From Xenopus tropicalis (Eukaryota > Chordata > Amphibia > Anura > Pipidae): DNA of 64,000 nucleotides. The DNA lies in the NCBI RefSeq assembly GCF_000004195.4, contig NC_030678.2, positions 157,273,547 to 157,337,546 of the forward strand, read 5' to 3'. Shown in pieces: positions 22,057 to 33,366 of the stretch; position 1 is the stretch's first letter; the number at the start of each line of letters is the position of its first letter. Below the pieces are notes generated by a model. That model did no database searches, was not told the DNA's origin, and saw nothing but the letters and a program-made list of their open reading frames with translations. Made by a program: the position numbers and the translations under genes.

Positions 22057-22863
22057 GTAGAGTAACAATAGTCACACAGCCAGTGTAAATGTCAGATTGG
22101 TGGGGAATGTGGTTGGAAATTGGCAGGAAGCTGGAGGTACTGTAGGTAAATATGCCCCCCCCCCCCCCCGTGTTTACAACAATGTATTTCCTTCACTGCT
22201 GAGCAAAACTAGGATATTGTCCTTTTTTCAATATCATTTGAACATTGAACATCCATATTTATTTTTCCATTTCATATTCATTTGACCCTATAGTTAATTC
22301 TACAGCACTTTTTTTTATTAATGTTACTATAAAATGTGTACTTGCTGGATATTAAACATGAACCACCATCCCCTGACAGCATCAACTTTGCAGGTCTGCA
22401 TAGGAAACAAGACTGTGCTACTAATGAAGACTGCCTCATATTGCCCCCAACAAAAAAACCCAACTTGTTAAGGTTTCTGAAATAGATATTGTTCATCTGT
22501 ACATGGCGCAAAGCATTGCCAAAGGACAGTACTAAGCAGCCTTACATGCTTGCCCTTAGCAAAGAGTGCCGGCTTCCGGCATCAGAAGATACTATCTGCG
22601 TACAGACACAAGTACAAAGGTGCATTTTTGCCTACAGTTTTGCATGCATGCTATGGATGTATGTAGTATGTGGATGTATAGTCTCTGATCATTAAGAAAC
22701 TGGTTTGAAATAAGTTGTCCCTGGGGGATGATAGATCCCCTTTAAAAAAAATAACGCCGGCCCCATACCCAACAATCTCTAATACTCTACAATCCCAGGT
22801 GATCCTACAAATCTGCTGAATGATCCAAGCAATTTGCCTGCAAAGATCCTGCTGCTCGGACAG
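22057..22863. other. Mostly unique, with poly-C run and T2-like end
   Basis: A 15-nt C run is at 22155-22169. ATAGATCCCCTTTAA ending at 22745 reads on the minus strand as a TTAAAGGGGATCTAT terminus, a T2/Kolobok-like end without an identified partner. Confidence 0.5.
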
Positions 22864-23135
22864 TAAAGGCCCCCATACATGGGCCGATAGAAGCTGCCGA
22901 TATCGGGCAGGTTAAAAGATTCAGTCGGCTCGTTGATGCGGTCCCCGAACCGACTGCCCCATTGCCGCCTACATAATCCGGTCGTTTGGCCCCAGGGCCA
23001 AACGATCGGATTATTTATTTTTTTAACTTCAAGCTCCCCGATATCACCCACCTGTAGGTGGGGATATCGGGGGAAGATCCGCTCACTTGGCGATCTCGCC
23101 AAGCGAGCGGATCTTACCGTGTATGGGGACCTTTA
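22864..23135. mobile_element. Palindromic MITE (AAGGCCCCCATACA ends)
   Basis: Left end TAAAGGCCCCCATACATGGG and right end CCGTGTATGGGGACCTTTA are inverted. Internal hairpins include GATATC-rich arms (23039-23071) and GATCCGCTC.CTTGGCG with its complement (23077-23115), plus a TGGCCC inverted pair around 22990. The flanking TA may be the target duplication. Confidence 0.75.
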
Positions 23136-23990
23136 GTGTAGCCAGCTTCAAACTGCTTCTAAATAGAGTATAACATAGAACAAAGCTCTGCATTTAAATA
23201 CAGTAGTTGTTCAAACACACTTGTTGGAAAACAGAACAATGTTTGGTGATGGTTTCCCTTTAGACAAATGAAGTGGTATGGGCAACTAAAAGATAACAAT
23301 GCTTTGCTATTCGACAGTATCCCAGATGTGCAGGATATTACTCGCATTACTTGGGCATAAATCCAGAGCTAACGAAAACACTCAATATTGTTTGCACAAA
23401 CTACTTCTGCCCAGACAGTTAAAATGGCTTACAAATAAATGTATAAACCAAGCCGAATGTTGACTTTATGAATGTATTTTATTGTGCATTCTTTGAATTT
23501 TCTTTATAGGCATAAACATCCTTGAACTAAGGAGGTCAGTTAGTGCAATAATTCTACTTCACTTGAACTGGCTTAGGAGGAAAAAAACAGGGCCAGCGAA
23601 AGGAATGACGCTGTCATTTAAGCAATGCAAACCATTTTCTAGGGTTTGTTTAAACATTTACGACAAGTAAATCAGGCAAGTATTAAGCTGCATGTTGCTG
23701 CCAGATAAATATGGAGCTAGTGTTAAGATTAGCTTAAAAGGCCTATAAAGATTTACACAATAAAGGTGCAAATTGCTAGTTTTATAAAACACGGCTGCTG
23801 TGTTGTTTCCCAGGTACATCATCCCTATGCAGGCACTGAAGTCAAAAGGGATTCTGGGAACAAATTCCTTAAGGCTCTTAGAAAAATCCCATTTACATGG
23901 GTTTATCCTATAGGCTAAAGCTCACTCACTGGGTTTTTCAAGCAGAAGGCAGGATAATAACTGATCAGATTCCCAACAGACCGGTTTCTT
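23136..23990. other. Unique sequence, no feature recognised
   Basis: No gene or repeat end could be supported. Confidence 0.45.
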
Positions 23991-24131
23991 CTAAACATAC
24001 AGATGCACAAAGGTATGAAACATACCACGGTCCTCAGCGCTTTAGATAAAGTTCCAGTGAAGTACTGTGATTGCTGTGATACTGCTGCTCCTCTTACGAA
24101 TATAACCCCTTTGACTGGGTCTCAAACGTGT

Positions 24132-24224
24132 CCAGAGAAGTGTGAAGGGAGCGCACGTATAAAGTGAAACAAAAAAACATTTTTTGTTTCACTTTATACG
24201 TGCGCTCCCTTCACACTTCTCTGG
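24132..24224. repeat. 45-bp inverted repeat with 3-nt loop
   Basis: Left arm CCAGAGAAGTGTGAAGGGAG and on to 24176, and right arm 24180-24224, are complementary throughout. The A-run/T-run of the arms meets at the centre. Confidence 0.9.
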
Positions 24225-24225
24225 A

Positions 24226-24264
24226 TACAGACCGGTTTCGCCCTTCTTGGGGCTCATCAGTGTA
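24226..24264 (-). ncRNA. Canonical minimal hammerhead ribozyme
   Basis: On the minus strand: stem I UACA/UGUA (24264-24261 with 24229-24226), core CUGAUGA (24260-24254), stem II GCCC/GGGC closing CAAGAA, GAAA (24239-24236), a tiny stem III around CCGG (A-U and C-G pairs), and a GUC cleavage triplet (24232-24230). Every invariant hammerhead nucleotide is present in order. This is a type I self-cleaving RNA of the compact form found in Penelope-like elements and other retroelements. Stem I is short (4 bp), so activity may need flanking contacts. Confidence 0.85.
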
Positions 24265-24473
24265 GCGCAGGGTATGCAGGCAATGCTTACTTCTGGTTTA
24301 TGCACTCACTTGCCTTTTAGATATTGTACCTGGGCTCAGGCTCCCTCCCCCCTTTGACCTCATGTGAAGTGCCTACACAGCGAGCCATTGAGGATACCAA
24401 TCCATGTGTAGGATCAAGGATCAATAAAGGACCAATAGTTAATCTTGAACTAAGGCAAACATAGCCTCTAAGG

Positions 24474-24736
24474 CAGGGATCCCCAACCTTTTATATATGT
24501 GAGCCACATTTAAATGGAAAAAGTTTTGGAGAGCAACACAAGCATGAAAAAAGTTGGAGGTGCCCCTTTGTTGAGTGGAAGCCTATAGAAGGCTCTGTTT
24601 GGCAATTGCACTGTGTTTTTATGCAGTCAAAGCTTTCTCCTAACCAGAAATTCAAAAATACGCACCTGCTTTGAGGCCACATCCAAAGGGTTGGTGAGCA
24701 ACATGTTGCCCCTGAGCCACTGGTTGGGGATTACTG
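24474..24736. mobile_element. Complete hAT-like MITE with 8-bp target duplication
   Basis: Ends CAGGGATCCCCAACC and GGTTGGGGATTACTG are terminal inverted repeats. The 8 bp CTCTAAGG flank both sides (24466-24473 and 24737-24744), the hallmark of hAT transposition. It is 263 bp and non-coding. Relatives are at 1559-1800 and 63851-64000. Confidence 0.92.
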
Positions 24737-24784
24737 CTCTAAGGGTAGAAGGTGGCTTGGTCACTTCGGCAAAAAAGCCATTAT

Positions 24785-25153
24785 TAGTGATGGGCGAATT
24801 TCCGCGTTTCGCCATTGGCGGCGGAAAATTTGGCGCACGTCCAAAAATTGTCACCAGTGTCAAAAAAGAATAGTCGTGCCAACGAAATAATAGCCATGCG
24901 ACGAAATAATAGCCGCGGGCGACAAAATAATAGCCGGGTGACGAAATAATAGCCGCGCGACAAAATAATAGCCGCGGGCGACTAAACAATAGCCGCGCGA
25001 CAAAATAATAGCCGCGGGCGGGGCGACGAAATAATAGCTGCGGGCGACGAAACAATAGCCGTGTGACAAAATAATAGCCGCGGGCAACAAATTTTTTTGT
25101 CACACGACATTTTTGCCGTTTCATTAATTTTTCGCCAGATTCGCTCATCACTA
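24785..25153. mobile_element. Complete hAT-like MITE with internal minisatellite
   Basis: Ends TAGTGATGGGCGAATT and GATTCGCTCATCACTA, flanked by GCCATTAT on both sides (24777-24784 and 25154-25161). The middle (24870-25090) is a minisatellite of about 10 units of 17-20 bp built on GACGAAATAATAGCCGCG. It translates as repeated YYFVA/LLFRR on the minus strand, a by-product of the repeat. Partial relatives are at 3310, 8022 and 33716. Confidence 0.92.
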
Positions 25154-25161
25154 GCCATTAT

Positions 25162-26187
25162 GACTTGGATGAGACCACCAGCTTTCCCTGCTGGGTCCAC
25201 TGAAAATCAAGCCTAAGCTTTTATCAAACTATGCTACAACCCATAAAAATGTGTCTCACAATATTCTGAACAGTAAAAAAAAAACTGGCAGGTTTTGAGA
25301 TAGAGAGAAAAAATGGGCTGAAAAACACTTGGATGAAAACGTGAGCATTTCAACACATTTATTAAATCTAAGAATATTTGATTTATATGGTGCTTTTTCA
25401 GCAGGTTATTAGGGAAACTTATTTCAGCTCTGCTGATTCTTACTCTGTTCAGCAAAGGCGATGACAGCCCTTACAGCAGGATAGAAGGAAAGCGAGTACC
25501 AAATGCTCACATCTCCACATGAGAATAATGCAAGAAAGGAAAGGGTGCAGATCCACAGTCAAGCCAGATTTTCTCTTAAAGCACAAACCTCTTGTATACA
25601 CTCCCGCTGATATTACTGGGCTGATAATGAGATCTGTAGCCTCTCCATATTGCACTGTTGTGCACTACTATGGATAGCCGCCAGAATGCTAGTACAACTG
25701 TCATTCTGGTTCATTTGCCCCTTTCAACAGGGCAGCGTAAGCTTCTGTGTTTGTGTGTGGCCTCTACCAATGCTAATAGGCCTGAAAAGCCAGAGAATGA
25801 GTCCCAGGTCTCATTAACTGCTCAAAACAGACATTTTTATTTTTTATAGATTCTTATAGAAGCTGGTGGCATTAATGACTTTGTGTTCAGATTGTAGCAA
25901 TGCTCTCTGGGTACTTAGATAATACTGACTGGTCTAAAAATGTTTATGCTAAGTCCTAGTTAAAGGGCTGTGACCCAGGTCTTTTACCAAATAACCCTTT
26001 TCCTTCCATGTATGTTCTCTTTATATTTTTTTAATTGCCATGATCATAGCTGTGATTTGAGCTATTCTACCTTTTGGTCTTCATCTCCTTATGACAATGT
26101 CTCATCCTGATGGGGTTTATAAGTTCCTCATTGCTGGAAGGTATTGTGACGCTCCCCTTTCAGTCATGACATGTGAGACATGATAAC
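25162..26187. other. Unique sequence, no gene recognised
   Basis: No gene is seen. GTTAAAGGGCTGTGACCCAG near 25960 resembles a TTAAAGG-type end, but no partner was found. Confidence 0.45.
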
Positions 26188-26651
26188 TAGAGATGTAGCG
26201 AACTGTTCGCCGGCGAACTAATTCGCGCGAACATCGGGTGTTCGCGAACGCGCAAGTTCGCGAACTTTCCGCGTATGTTCGCAATTTGGGTTCGCTGCAT
26301 TTTTTTTCGCTGCGTTTTTTCTCTGCGTTTATCCCGTTTCCATTGTGCCAATAGCGCGAAATAGCAAAAGACGCTGCGTATTTCCGCTAGGTCTGCCCGT
26401 TTTTATGCAACGCTTTTTCAACAAAGTATTTTTAGAGAATTTTTTGCCCTTGATCCCCCTCCTGCATGCCACTGTCCAAGTCGTGGCACCCTTTAAACAA
26501 ATTTAAAATCAGTTTTCTGGCCAGAAATGGCTTTTCTAGGTTTTAAAGTTCGCCTTCCCATTGAAGTCTATGGGGTTCGCAAAGTTCGCGAATATTTGCG
26601 CTTTTTGGCGTAAGTTCGTGAACTTTTTTTTTTAGATTCGCTACATCCCTA
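26188..26651. mobile_element. Complete hAT-like MITE (TAGAGATGTAGCGAAC ends)
   Basis: Left end TAGAGATGTAGCGAACTG and right end ATTCGCTACATCCCTA are inverted. ATGATAAC flanks both sides (26180-26187 and 26652-26659). The interior is rich in TTCGCGAA-type palindromes. 464 bp, non-coding. Confidence 0.92.
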
Positions 26652-26859
26652 ATGATAACCCTCCTTCTAAGGGAGCTGAAGCTTATTCATCTCTGCTAGG
26701 GTTGCATAGAATCCTTAGTTTTTGTGTTTGGCCAAAAACTGAATCCTCTACCAAAGATTTTCTACAATAGCAGATGGACCAAATTTGAACCCTAATTTGC
26801 AATTTCAAATTTAAGCAAAATTTCCCAACTCCATTCTGTTTCCTCTCGAGGCAAGATCA

Positions 26860-26995
26860 GGCGACTTCAGGAAATCATAGCAACACGTATGCCATCCCAC
26901 CGGCGATTTACATTCTTGCCGATGGGATGGCATTGCTGGGAGATTAGTTGCCCGTGGCAACGGAGATTTGTTGCGGGGAGACTCATCTCCCCGTC
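26860..26995. mobile_element. Hairpin MITE fragment
   Basis: GTATGCCATCCCACCGGCGA pairs with a complementary GATGGGATGGCAT arm (26888-26932), and GGGAGATTAGTTGCCC/GGGGAGACTCATCTCC text follows. It resembles a small palindromic transposon. Termini are not defined. Confidence 0.45.
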
Positions 26996-27342
26996 TGCCA
27001 CTGCCTTTAGGATTCCTTCTCCTCCTCTAACCCACCTGGCCCCTTCCTTCAGGAACTGACTTTGACTGTTGGCTACTGAGCATGCTCAGTTCTTCTTAAC
27101 TCAGGTCACCAAACACGCCCTCCAGTCTAGCAGCCAATGAAGAGATGGCACTGCTGGTTCCATAGAAACTCTGTGCACTCTGCTGGCGAAACATGTTTTT
27201 TTTTCTCCTAACCTCATTTTAATTGTTACAGTCCTAAATCCCAGCAGGACTTTTTATTAAAATAAGCTCTGCCCATGTAAGCCTGCATTCTTCATTGCAC
27301 AAACTTTACAGAGCACATGTGCTGTTGATGTAAATCTCCCTG

Positions 27343-27495
27343 ATGATGTCAGAGGGAAAATGGCCACCAGGTGAAAGCTGCTATTTGTTTTAGGAAAATG
27401 TGATGGATGAACAGAGGGGATATATACAATACAAATGTTACAGCGTGGGTGGGAGAGATGTGCCCAACTTATATACATGGTAGGAAAATGTAGTG
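27343..27495 (+). repeat. Dispersed repeat shared with 5990-6157
   Basis: The same ordered blocks as the earlier copy: GTCAGAGGGAAAATGGCC, AGGTGAAAGCTGCTATTTG, ATGTGCCCAAC, GGAAAATGTAG. Class unknown. Confidence 0.6.
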
Positions 27496-27559
27496 ATTAC
27501 AGCGTCATATGCCCCGCCCCTGACGACAGCATTCAGACAGCCATTGAGGTAAAGAATGT

Positions 27560-30500
27560 AATGCTACTTTAAAGTCACGTGTTTTTAGTGGTTCAGATTC
27601 AGTTTGGCCTAATGCTAATCTCAATAAAAGGGGATAGATTTAGCGCAATCCCAAATCAAATCATGGAACTTATTTTTCCCTCCATTAGGAAAAAGTACTA
27701 GTTACAGCTGGAGGCTTTATGAGGTGAAAAATGAAGTTGGAAACAGTCCCCAACAGGTGACAACCAAGGTAACGTTATCTCTGAGGTGACAGAATAAGGA
27801 GCAGCTACATATGAAGTCATCTGCACTTACTACTCTAAGAAATACCTCAAATATCTCTTCCATATAATGTCTCTTCAATAATTTACAAGGGGTTTTGTTT
27901 ACTTTCCATCATAACATGTTCCATATGCAAAGTAAAAAAGATGTCTATTTATCTGCCATATGCAGAATAAACATTGTTGTATGTGTTCATAACAAATGTA
28001 TCTCCGTAACGTAAACTATTAGAAGCAGTGTATATAACATAAGTGTCTGAATACACACATTCTTAATTAACAACCATATGTCACAATATGTGTATGATGA
28101 TCCTGTGTAAGAAATGTATTCAGCGCGTTATCTAGGGAGTTACAGGCAGCACTGGCCTACCGGCTGCTTTACAACAGCAACTTGCTCATTCTAAAAAGAG
28201 TAGTAATCTCCTGGAAATCAGAGTACGGCATCCTTGATTTAATATATCTCATAAATGATTGGCAACCTTCAAATCTTTCATAATTGGATAAATCTATTTT
28301 TCACTAAATTGACTTAGAGGTGGATTAACAATAAATATGGTCCTAGGAAAAATGATAATTGAGGGCACCATCTTTAATGCTTTCTCTCAGGTACATGGAT
28401 TGATGCATTTTGCCTTACGCTAGGGTTGCCACCCAGCCATTTTTTTTACTGGTCTAACTGGCAACTCAGTACCTAAGGCTGAGGTCTGTATCACAAATTT
28501 ACCAGCAGTATTTGCCAACAAATACCCCGCTTTGCACACTTATAACCCCTGAACCATCAGCCAGCACTTCAAAAGCCCATCTCTTATTGACCCAGTCCCT
28601 GCACGGTCAATGTCATTACCCTGACCTTAAGACTGGGCCCTGAGTACTGGCCAGTATTACATCCTAGCAAAGGTGATAGCTCTACTTGCTTTACAAAAAA
28701 TGCTACTGCAGCTAGTCCCACATTTAATGGAATACTTTCATGGGATTTCCGTAATAAAGGATTTTTTAAGGGCAAGGCCCGTATGTAGCTCTTGAGTGCC
28801 GTTGCTGTTTGCTTGTTTGGAATCTCTGGGGAGGGTGCCGATCCCTCTCTAGCATTGTGCATCGAGCGGTGAGTTTCCGTTGGAGGGCTGAGGGAGTGCG
28901 GGTTTGGATTCGTTGCTCATACTTTCATGGGAAACAGAGCTGCTGCTGCTGCTGCACTGAAATCCATTTTTTAAAAAAGCAAACTGATTTTTTTTATATT
29001 GAAATTTGACATGGGGTTAGACATATTCTTAATTCCCCATGCGCCCCCAAGCCATGTGACTTGTGCTCAGAAAGCTCCCTGACACCTGTATTACTAAAAA
29101 TGCTCCCATGCCCCACATAGTGGTAAATATGAGAACAGCAATAAGTTTGGCCTTGACTTCACCAGTTACATGGGAGTAGGAGAAACAATAGGTTAGCTGA
29201 AAGCAGTTCTAATGTGTAGCGCTGGCTCCTTCTGAAAGCTCACACTCAGGCGCAATGCACAGATGGCGCCTACACACCAATGTTAAAAAATAAAACAAAA
29301 TACATTACTTGGTAATACCATTTTTAAAAGTATAATACTTTTTTTTGCAAAGTACACAGTGTAATTTAGTAATAAAAACTATAGCATAAAATCCCTTGAC
29401 CACCATGCTATTGTTTAAGCTGCCATTACTGATCCCTGATGGATTCCCCTAGCACTGGCACAAAAAACTAGGCACAGCCATCTCTCAACTGTATGTGGCC
29501 TAGGCTTAAACACTAATGCCTGGCAAAAGTAAAAAAAGGAAAGCCTGACAAAAGTTGCCTTTGAACTATGGCCACAATTCCCCATTATAGTCAAGAGGTT
29601 TGCACCTGGTAGTTGCAGGAATAAAACTTGTACCATTGCTTCACTGCCTGTAAACCATGTATATGAACATAGTTTAACAATACATTGAGATTGTATTTAA
29701 GACACTACTAGCATTCCTAAGAAGTGTGGTGCTCTGCTGGCATCTATGGCATCTAAAGAAAGCATTATGTGAGTAATATAGCAACACTGTCCTACTGAAA
29801 ACCATATAAAACACCATGGTTTTATTAGATACCGCCCCAGATCCTTTCAACCTCACAATGTTTGATCAAATGCAACTGTAAAGTGACTCATGGAAATACA
29901 ATTGCATGCAGATGAGATGAGGTAATCATGTATTTCAAAGTTCCTGTCATAAGGTACGGGCAATATCTAGCCTCAGGCAAGCAGTGCTTTGATACAAGGG
30001 CTTCCAAACTGGGCTGTGCAACATACATAGTTACACATGGTTGGGTCATCAAGATGAATTCATCAAACAGTCCCATAATAATGAAACTGTAGAACTCACA
30101 GTAAGTACAATGCCACACAAATAAATCTCATCTACCACAGGCTAATGATCTCCTTCTCCATGTTGTAAAATATGAGCATAGTAAAAGCCTCACAGTTCCA
30201 TGCCCTGTATAAAAACACTTGGCCTTTGGGCCTTATGCATTTATATGGTCATGGAACTCCTTGGTGACTTATAATATCCTTTTATTTTTCAATAGGGGGT
30301 ACATTATATACTGTATTATATAACATTACCACAGAAAATCCTTAGACACTCTGGCAGTCTGCCCTTCCAGTTGCCATCTAGAGTAGCTAGCCGCTAACAC
30401 CTAGCTAAGTAGATGAGCATTGCATTGTCCTTTCCATATCCACTGCTATTAAGCAGTCAGTTTTCAAAGGACAAAGCCCACGTCCCAACCCCAACTGATC

Positions 30501-31024
30501 CCCACTGGTTACCCAACTTAGGGCTTACCCATAACTATCAGTGCCATCCATGACCACACCACAACCCCCGGCAGAATGACTGGGAACCTGCAAAAGCTGT
30601 AACTGAATAAAATAGTAAGGGGCTATCGCTGCCTACCTAAATGGTACTTAAAAATGAACTAACTATCTAAAGTATCCCAGCCCTCAAGGTGATGTGTGAT
30701 AACTACCAAAATAACAAACTGAAACAACAAAACTACTGCCCTTCAATCTCAGAGAGGGAGACTGGGGAACTTTTTCTTGGATGGTGATGGCCATTTTCTC
30801 TCTCCCTTTTCCCACTTTCTCAGAGGCTACAATAATATCCAGGCCTTATGTTATAGCTGCCTTCAGAGAGTGAAAACCCCGCAGGACCAACTGGATCTTT
30901 GACGTATACAACAAAGAATTTTGTGAGAAAACCATATGCATTCATGCTTAAATGCACTCTTACTCAAGGTGCTTGTTACTCATCTAATAAAAAACAATAA
31001 GGTGAGGGGTCAAGAGATAAAGTT
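27560..31024. other. Unique sequence, no gene recognised
   Basis: About 3.4 kb without a recognisable repeat terminus, exon or RNA gene. Open frames are short and motif-free. Confidence 0.5.
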
Positions 31025-31915
31025 TTAAAGGGAACCTGTCATATAGACATAAAAAGATTTATATCAAAAGTTCTTTTCAAATTAAACATGAAACCCAATT
31101 TTTTATATTAAAACATTCATACCTGTTATAAAGCTATTTCAAAATGTCAGCTGTCAGTCATATATTGCCTGCCCACTTCTATGCCTCTGGTAGAGAGGTG
31201 GGCAGGCACCTATTTTCATTTTCCATTCTTCACTTCCTAGATATCAATGCACTCTTCACAGTTACTATCTTACCATCTTGTAACGAATGCCGCTGGCCAT
31301 GCTCATCTCTCCTGATGCAGATTTCAAGATGGCAGCACCCATAGGTGCCATGGGGTTTCGTTCCAACGGAAGATTGGTGTGTGCTGATGCATGATGTCAT
31401 CACGTTGCAGTTCGGTGCCAAATTCAAAATAAAAAGATGCAGAGGACCAGGTTTAATGTCCAATTATAGGACTTGTTCTGTAAGTTCCTGGGTGCACTCC
31501 TGACTCAGCTGTTCTATTCTGACTACTACATTTGCTGCCAGCCCTGACCTGTGCCCGAAGAGACTCCCTAAGCCCTTTGGAAACCTAGTTTGTGCTTATC
31601 AGTACTTCACTTCTTCCTTGGTACACCCGTAAGGGCCTTACTGGCCTTGGCACATATAATTGTATAGCCAGTACATAGGCATGGGCATCAGGTGCCTGAT
31701 TCCAAAACATAAACAAGATTTTGGGATGATGCAAAGCTTGCCTTAATAACAGTGTCCACAATAAGGTTCCGCCCAGAATATCATGATTGTGAATTCCAAG
31801 ACTAAAGGAAACAAGATTTAAAGAATTTATATTGTGTAAGTAAAGTTTATTTTGCTCAACTAACACAATAGAAAATAATGTAGAATTATTTCTTAGGATG
31901 ACAGGTCCCCTTTAA
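31025..31915. mobile_element. T2/Kolobok-like element, both ends present
   Basis: Left TTAAAGGGAACCTGTCAT and right ATGACAGGTCCCCTTTAA are inverted repeats starting with the TTAA target. 891 bp. No transposase is encoded. The minus-strand frame at 31585-31866 has no transposase motif. Confidence 0.85.
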
Positions 31916-32426
31916 CTAAACTTGACAACTGAAAAGCCTCTCTAGTTGTGTATTCTTATATAAGTGATGCATAGACATAGTCTTACAGTAAAATTAACAT
32001 TCTAAAAAAAAAATTTATATTTTCCTACACAAATTCTACAAAAGTCCATCTCCGTGTTTCTGCGAAGATGACAATTGCTTTTCAAACTTTATTGTTCGGC
32101 CCATAGCCAGTATGTAATGGTAATTGTTCTGCCCATTCAATGAACCTTTGTTAAGCATTAATTTCATAATAATCCCTGCACGTAGCCCCTGATCATTTCT
32201 ACATAATAAATGATGAGAAAATTAGGAAGGAATGTACGTGGAAGAAACAGCAGTTAATAGAGCATTACATGGCAGATCCATTAACCATTTCACCACTAAA
32301 AAGGTCTGAAACCTAGCGCATAATCTTGTTGGGAAGACTCAACACCCGAGCATACATAACAATACTGTAAGGCATCTTCCCACTGTCCATCCCTTTGCTA
32401 GCTTTGAACCAGGCACCCGGTATGTT
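31916..32426. other. Unique sequence, no feature recognised
   Basis: No gene or repeat end is seen. Confidence 0.4.
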
Positions 32427-32530
32427 GCAGCCTGTTGTCTTACCTCTTCCCTATTCTGGCAGGCTGGAGCTATAGGCTTAACTATAGCTCCAGCCTGCCA
32501 GAATAGGGAAGAGGTAAGACAACAGGCTGC
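32427..32530. repeat. Perfect 49-bp inverted repeat, 6-nt loop
   Basis: Arms 32427-32475 and 32482-32530 are exact complements, from GCAGCCTGTTGTCTTACC to its mirror. Further imperfect pairing extends outward a few bases. It is not part of an element whose termini I recognise. Confidence 0.92.
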
Positions 32531-32647
32531 ACCATAACCTGTTCTGAGGTTTTTATGGCTATCCCTAGTGCTGTTACTTACACTCATCTGCTCTGTATTA
32601 ATTATCAGGTGCAGCCAATTCCTAGTGAGCTCCCAACAGAAAGCCCT

Positions 32648-33051
32648 AAGGCTGATGCCACACGTGGCGTTTTTACGCTGTGTATTTTCTCAGCCTAAAA
32701 ACGCCGCACAAGCCACACAGCCCCTGACTATGGCGTTTTTCAGCCTAGTTCTGGTGACGTAGCAAATCCCGTTTCCATCGTGCTAATAGCGTGAAATAGT
32801 AAAAAACGATGCGTATTTCCGCTAGGTCTGGCAGCTGTATACATAGGAATAGCTGGCTGTGCAAATACTGGCGTATTTCGGCAAACGCTTGAAAAATCCG
32901 CAGTAAGGCGTTTTCTAGCATATTTACGCATTGTGTGGTTTGCTTTGAGTCTTTTCAAGTTATTTCTATGGATGATGATATCGTGCATTTTTCAGCCGCC
33001 GAGAGAATTAGAAAATACGCAGCGTAAAAACGCCTCGTGTGGCATCAGCCT
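32648..33051. mobile_element. Multi-hairpin MITE (GGCTGATGCC-end family), complete
   Basis: Left AAGGCTGATGCCACACGTGG and right GTGTGGCATCAGCCTT are inverted, continuing inward as CGTTTTTACGCTG with its complement. The flanking TA may be the target duplication. It is joined directly to the next element of the same family. Confidence 0.85.
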
Positions 33052-33052
33052 T

Positions 33053-33361
33053 AGGCTAATGCCACACTGAGCTTATGAAGCGTATTCTCAACAAGCCGAA
33101 AATCCTTGCCGAGAATACACTCCATATGCTTAAAAATTCCCCCACCTGTGCCTGCAACCCAATGAATGTAATAAGCCCAGGTGCAGGCATAGTTAGATGA
33201 TATCTGCCGCAAATGCAAAGTCTTGTGGTTTTTGGCAGATATCGGCTACATGTGCCTGCATCCAAGCGTATTCCATTCATTCGGGTGCAGGCACAAGGCA
33301 GGCGTATTCTCGGCAAGGGTTTTTCGGCTTGCCAAGAATACGCCCCTTGTGGCATTAGCCT
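33053..33361. mobile_element. Multi-hairpin MITE (GGCTAATGCC-end family), complete
   Basis: Left GGCTAATGCCACACTGAGC and right CTTGTGGCATTAGCC are inverted and flanked by TTA on both sides. Internal arms (CCTGCACCC/GGGTGCAGG and GATATCTGCC/GGCAGATATC) are the same as in 1-373, so both belong to one subfamily. Confidence 0.85.
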
Positions 33362-33366
33362 TATTT

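Larger units (their letters stand above)
23991..24420 (-). mobile_element. Hammerhead-bearing retroelement-like terminus with inverted duplication
   Basis: A canonical hammerhead (24226-24264, minus) is followed on its 3' side by sequence that turns back on itself at 24178. The inverted arms are 24132-24176 and 24180-24224. The organisation, a ribozyme in a terminal repeat joined head-to-head to another copy, parallels the Penelope-like element at 14831-15732. No protein is found here. Outer limits are approximate. Confidence 0.5.

Noticed and set aside
21492..22065. Two nearly identical proteins on opposite strands
   Set aside because: They are mirror images produced by the perfect palindrome. 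There is no domain, and the frame is set by the repeat.
24627..25200. YYFVA/LLFRR-rich repetitive minus-strand open frames
   Set aside because: Translation of the minisatellite within a hAT-like MITE.
32339..32587. tRNA-derived SINE suggested by a GGTTCAAAGC box-B-like string near the 49-bp hairpin
   Set aside because: No matching A box at the right distance and no tRNA-like fold, so one short match is not enough.
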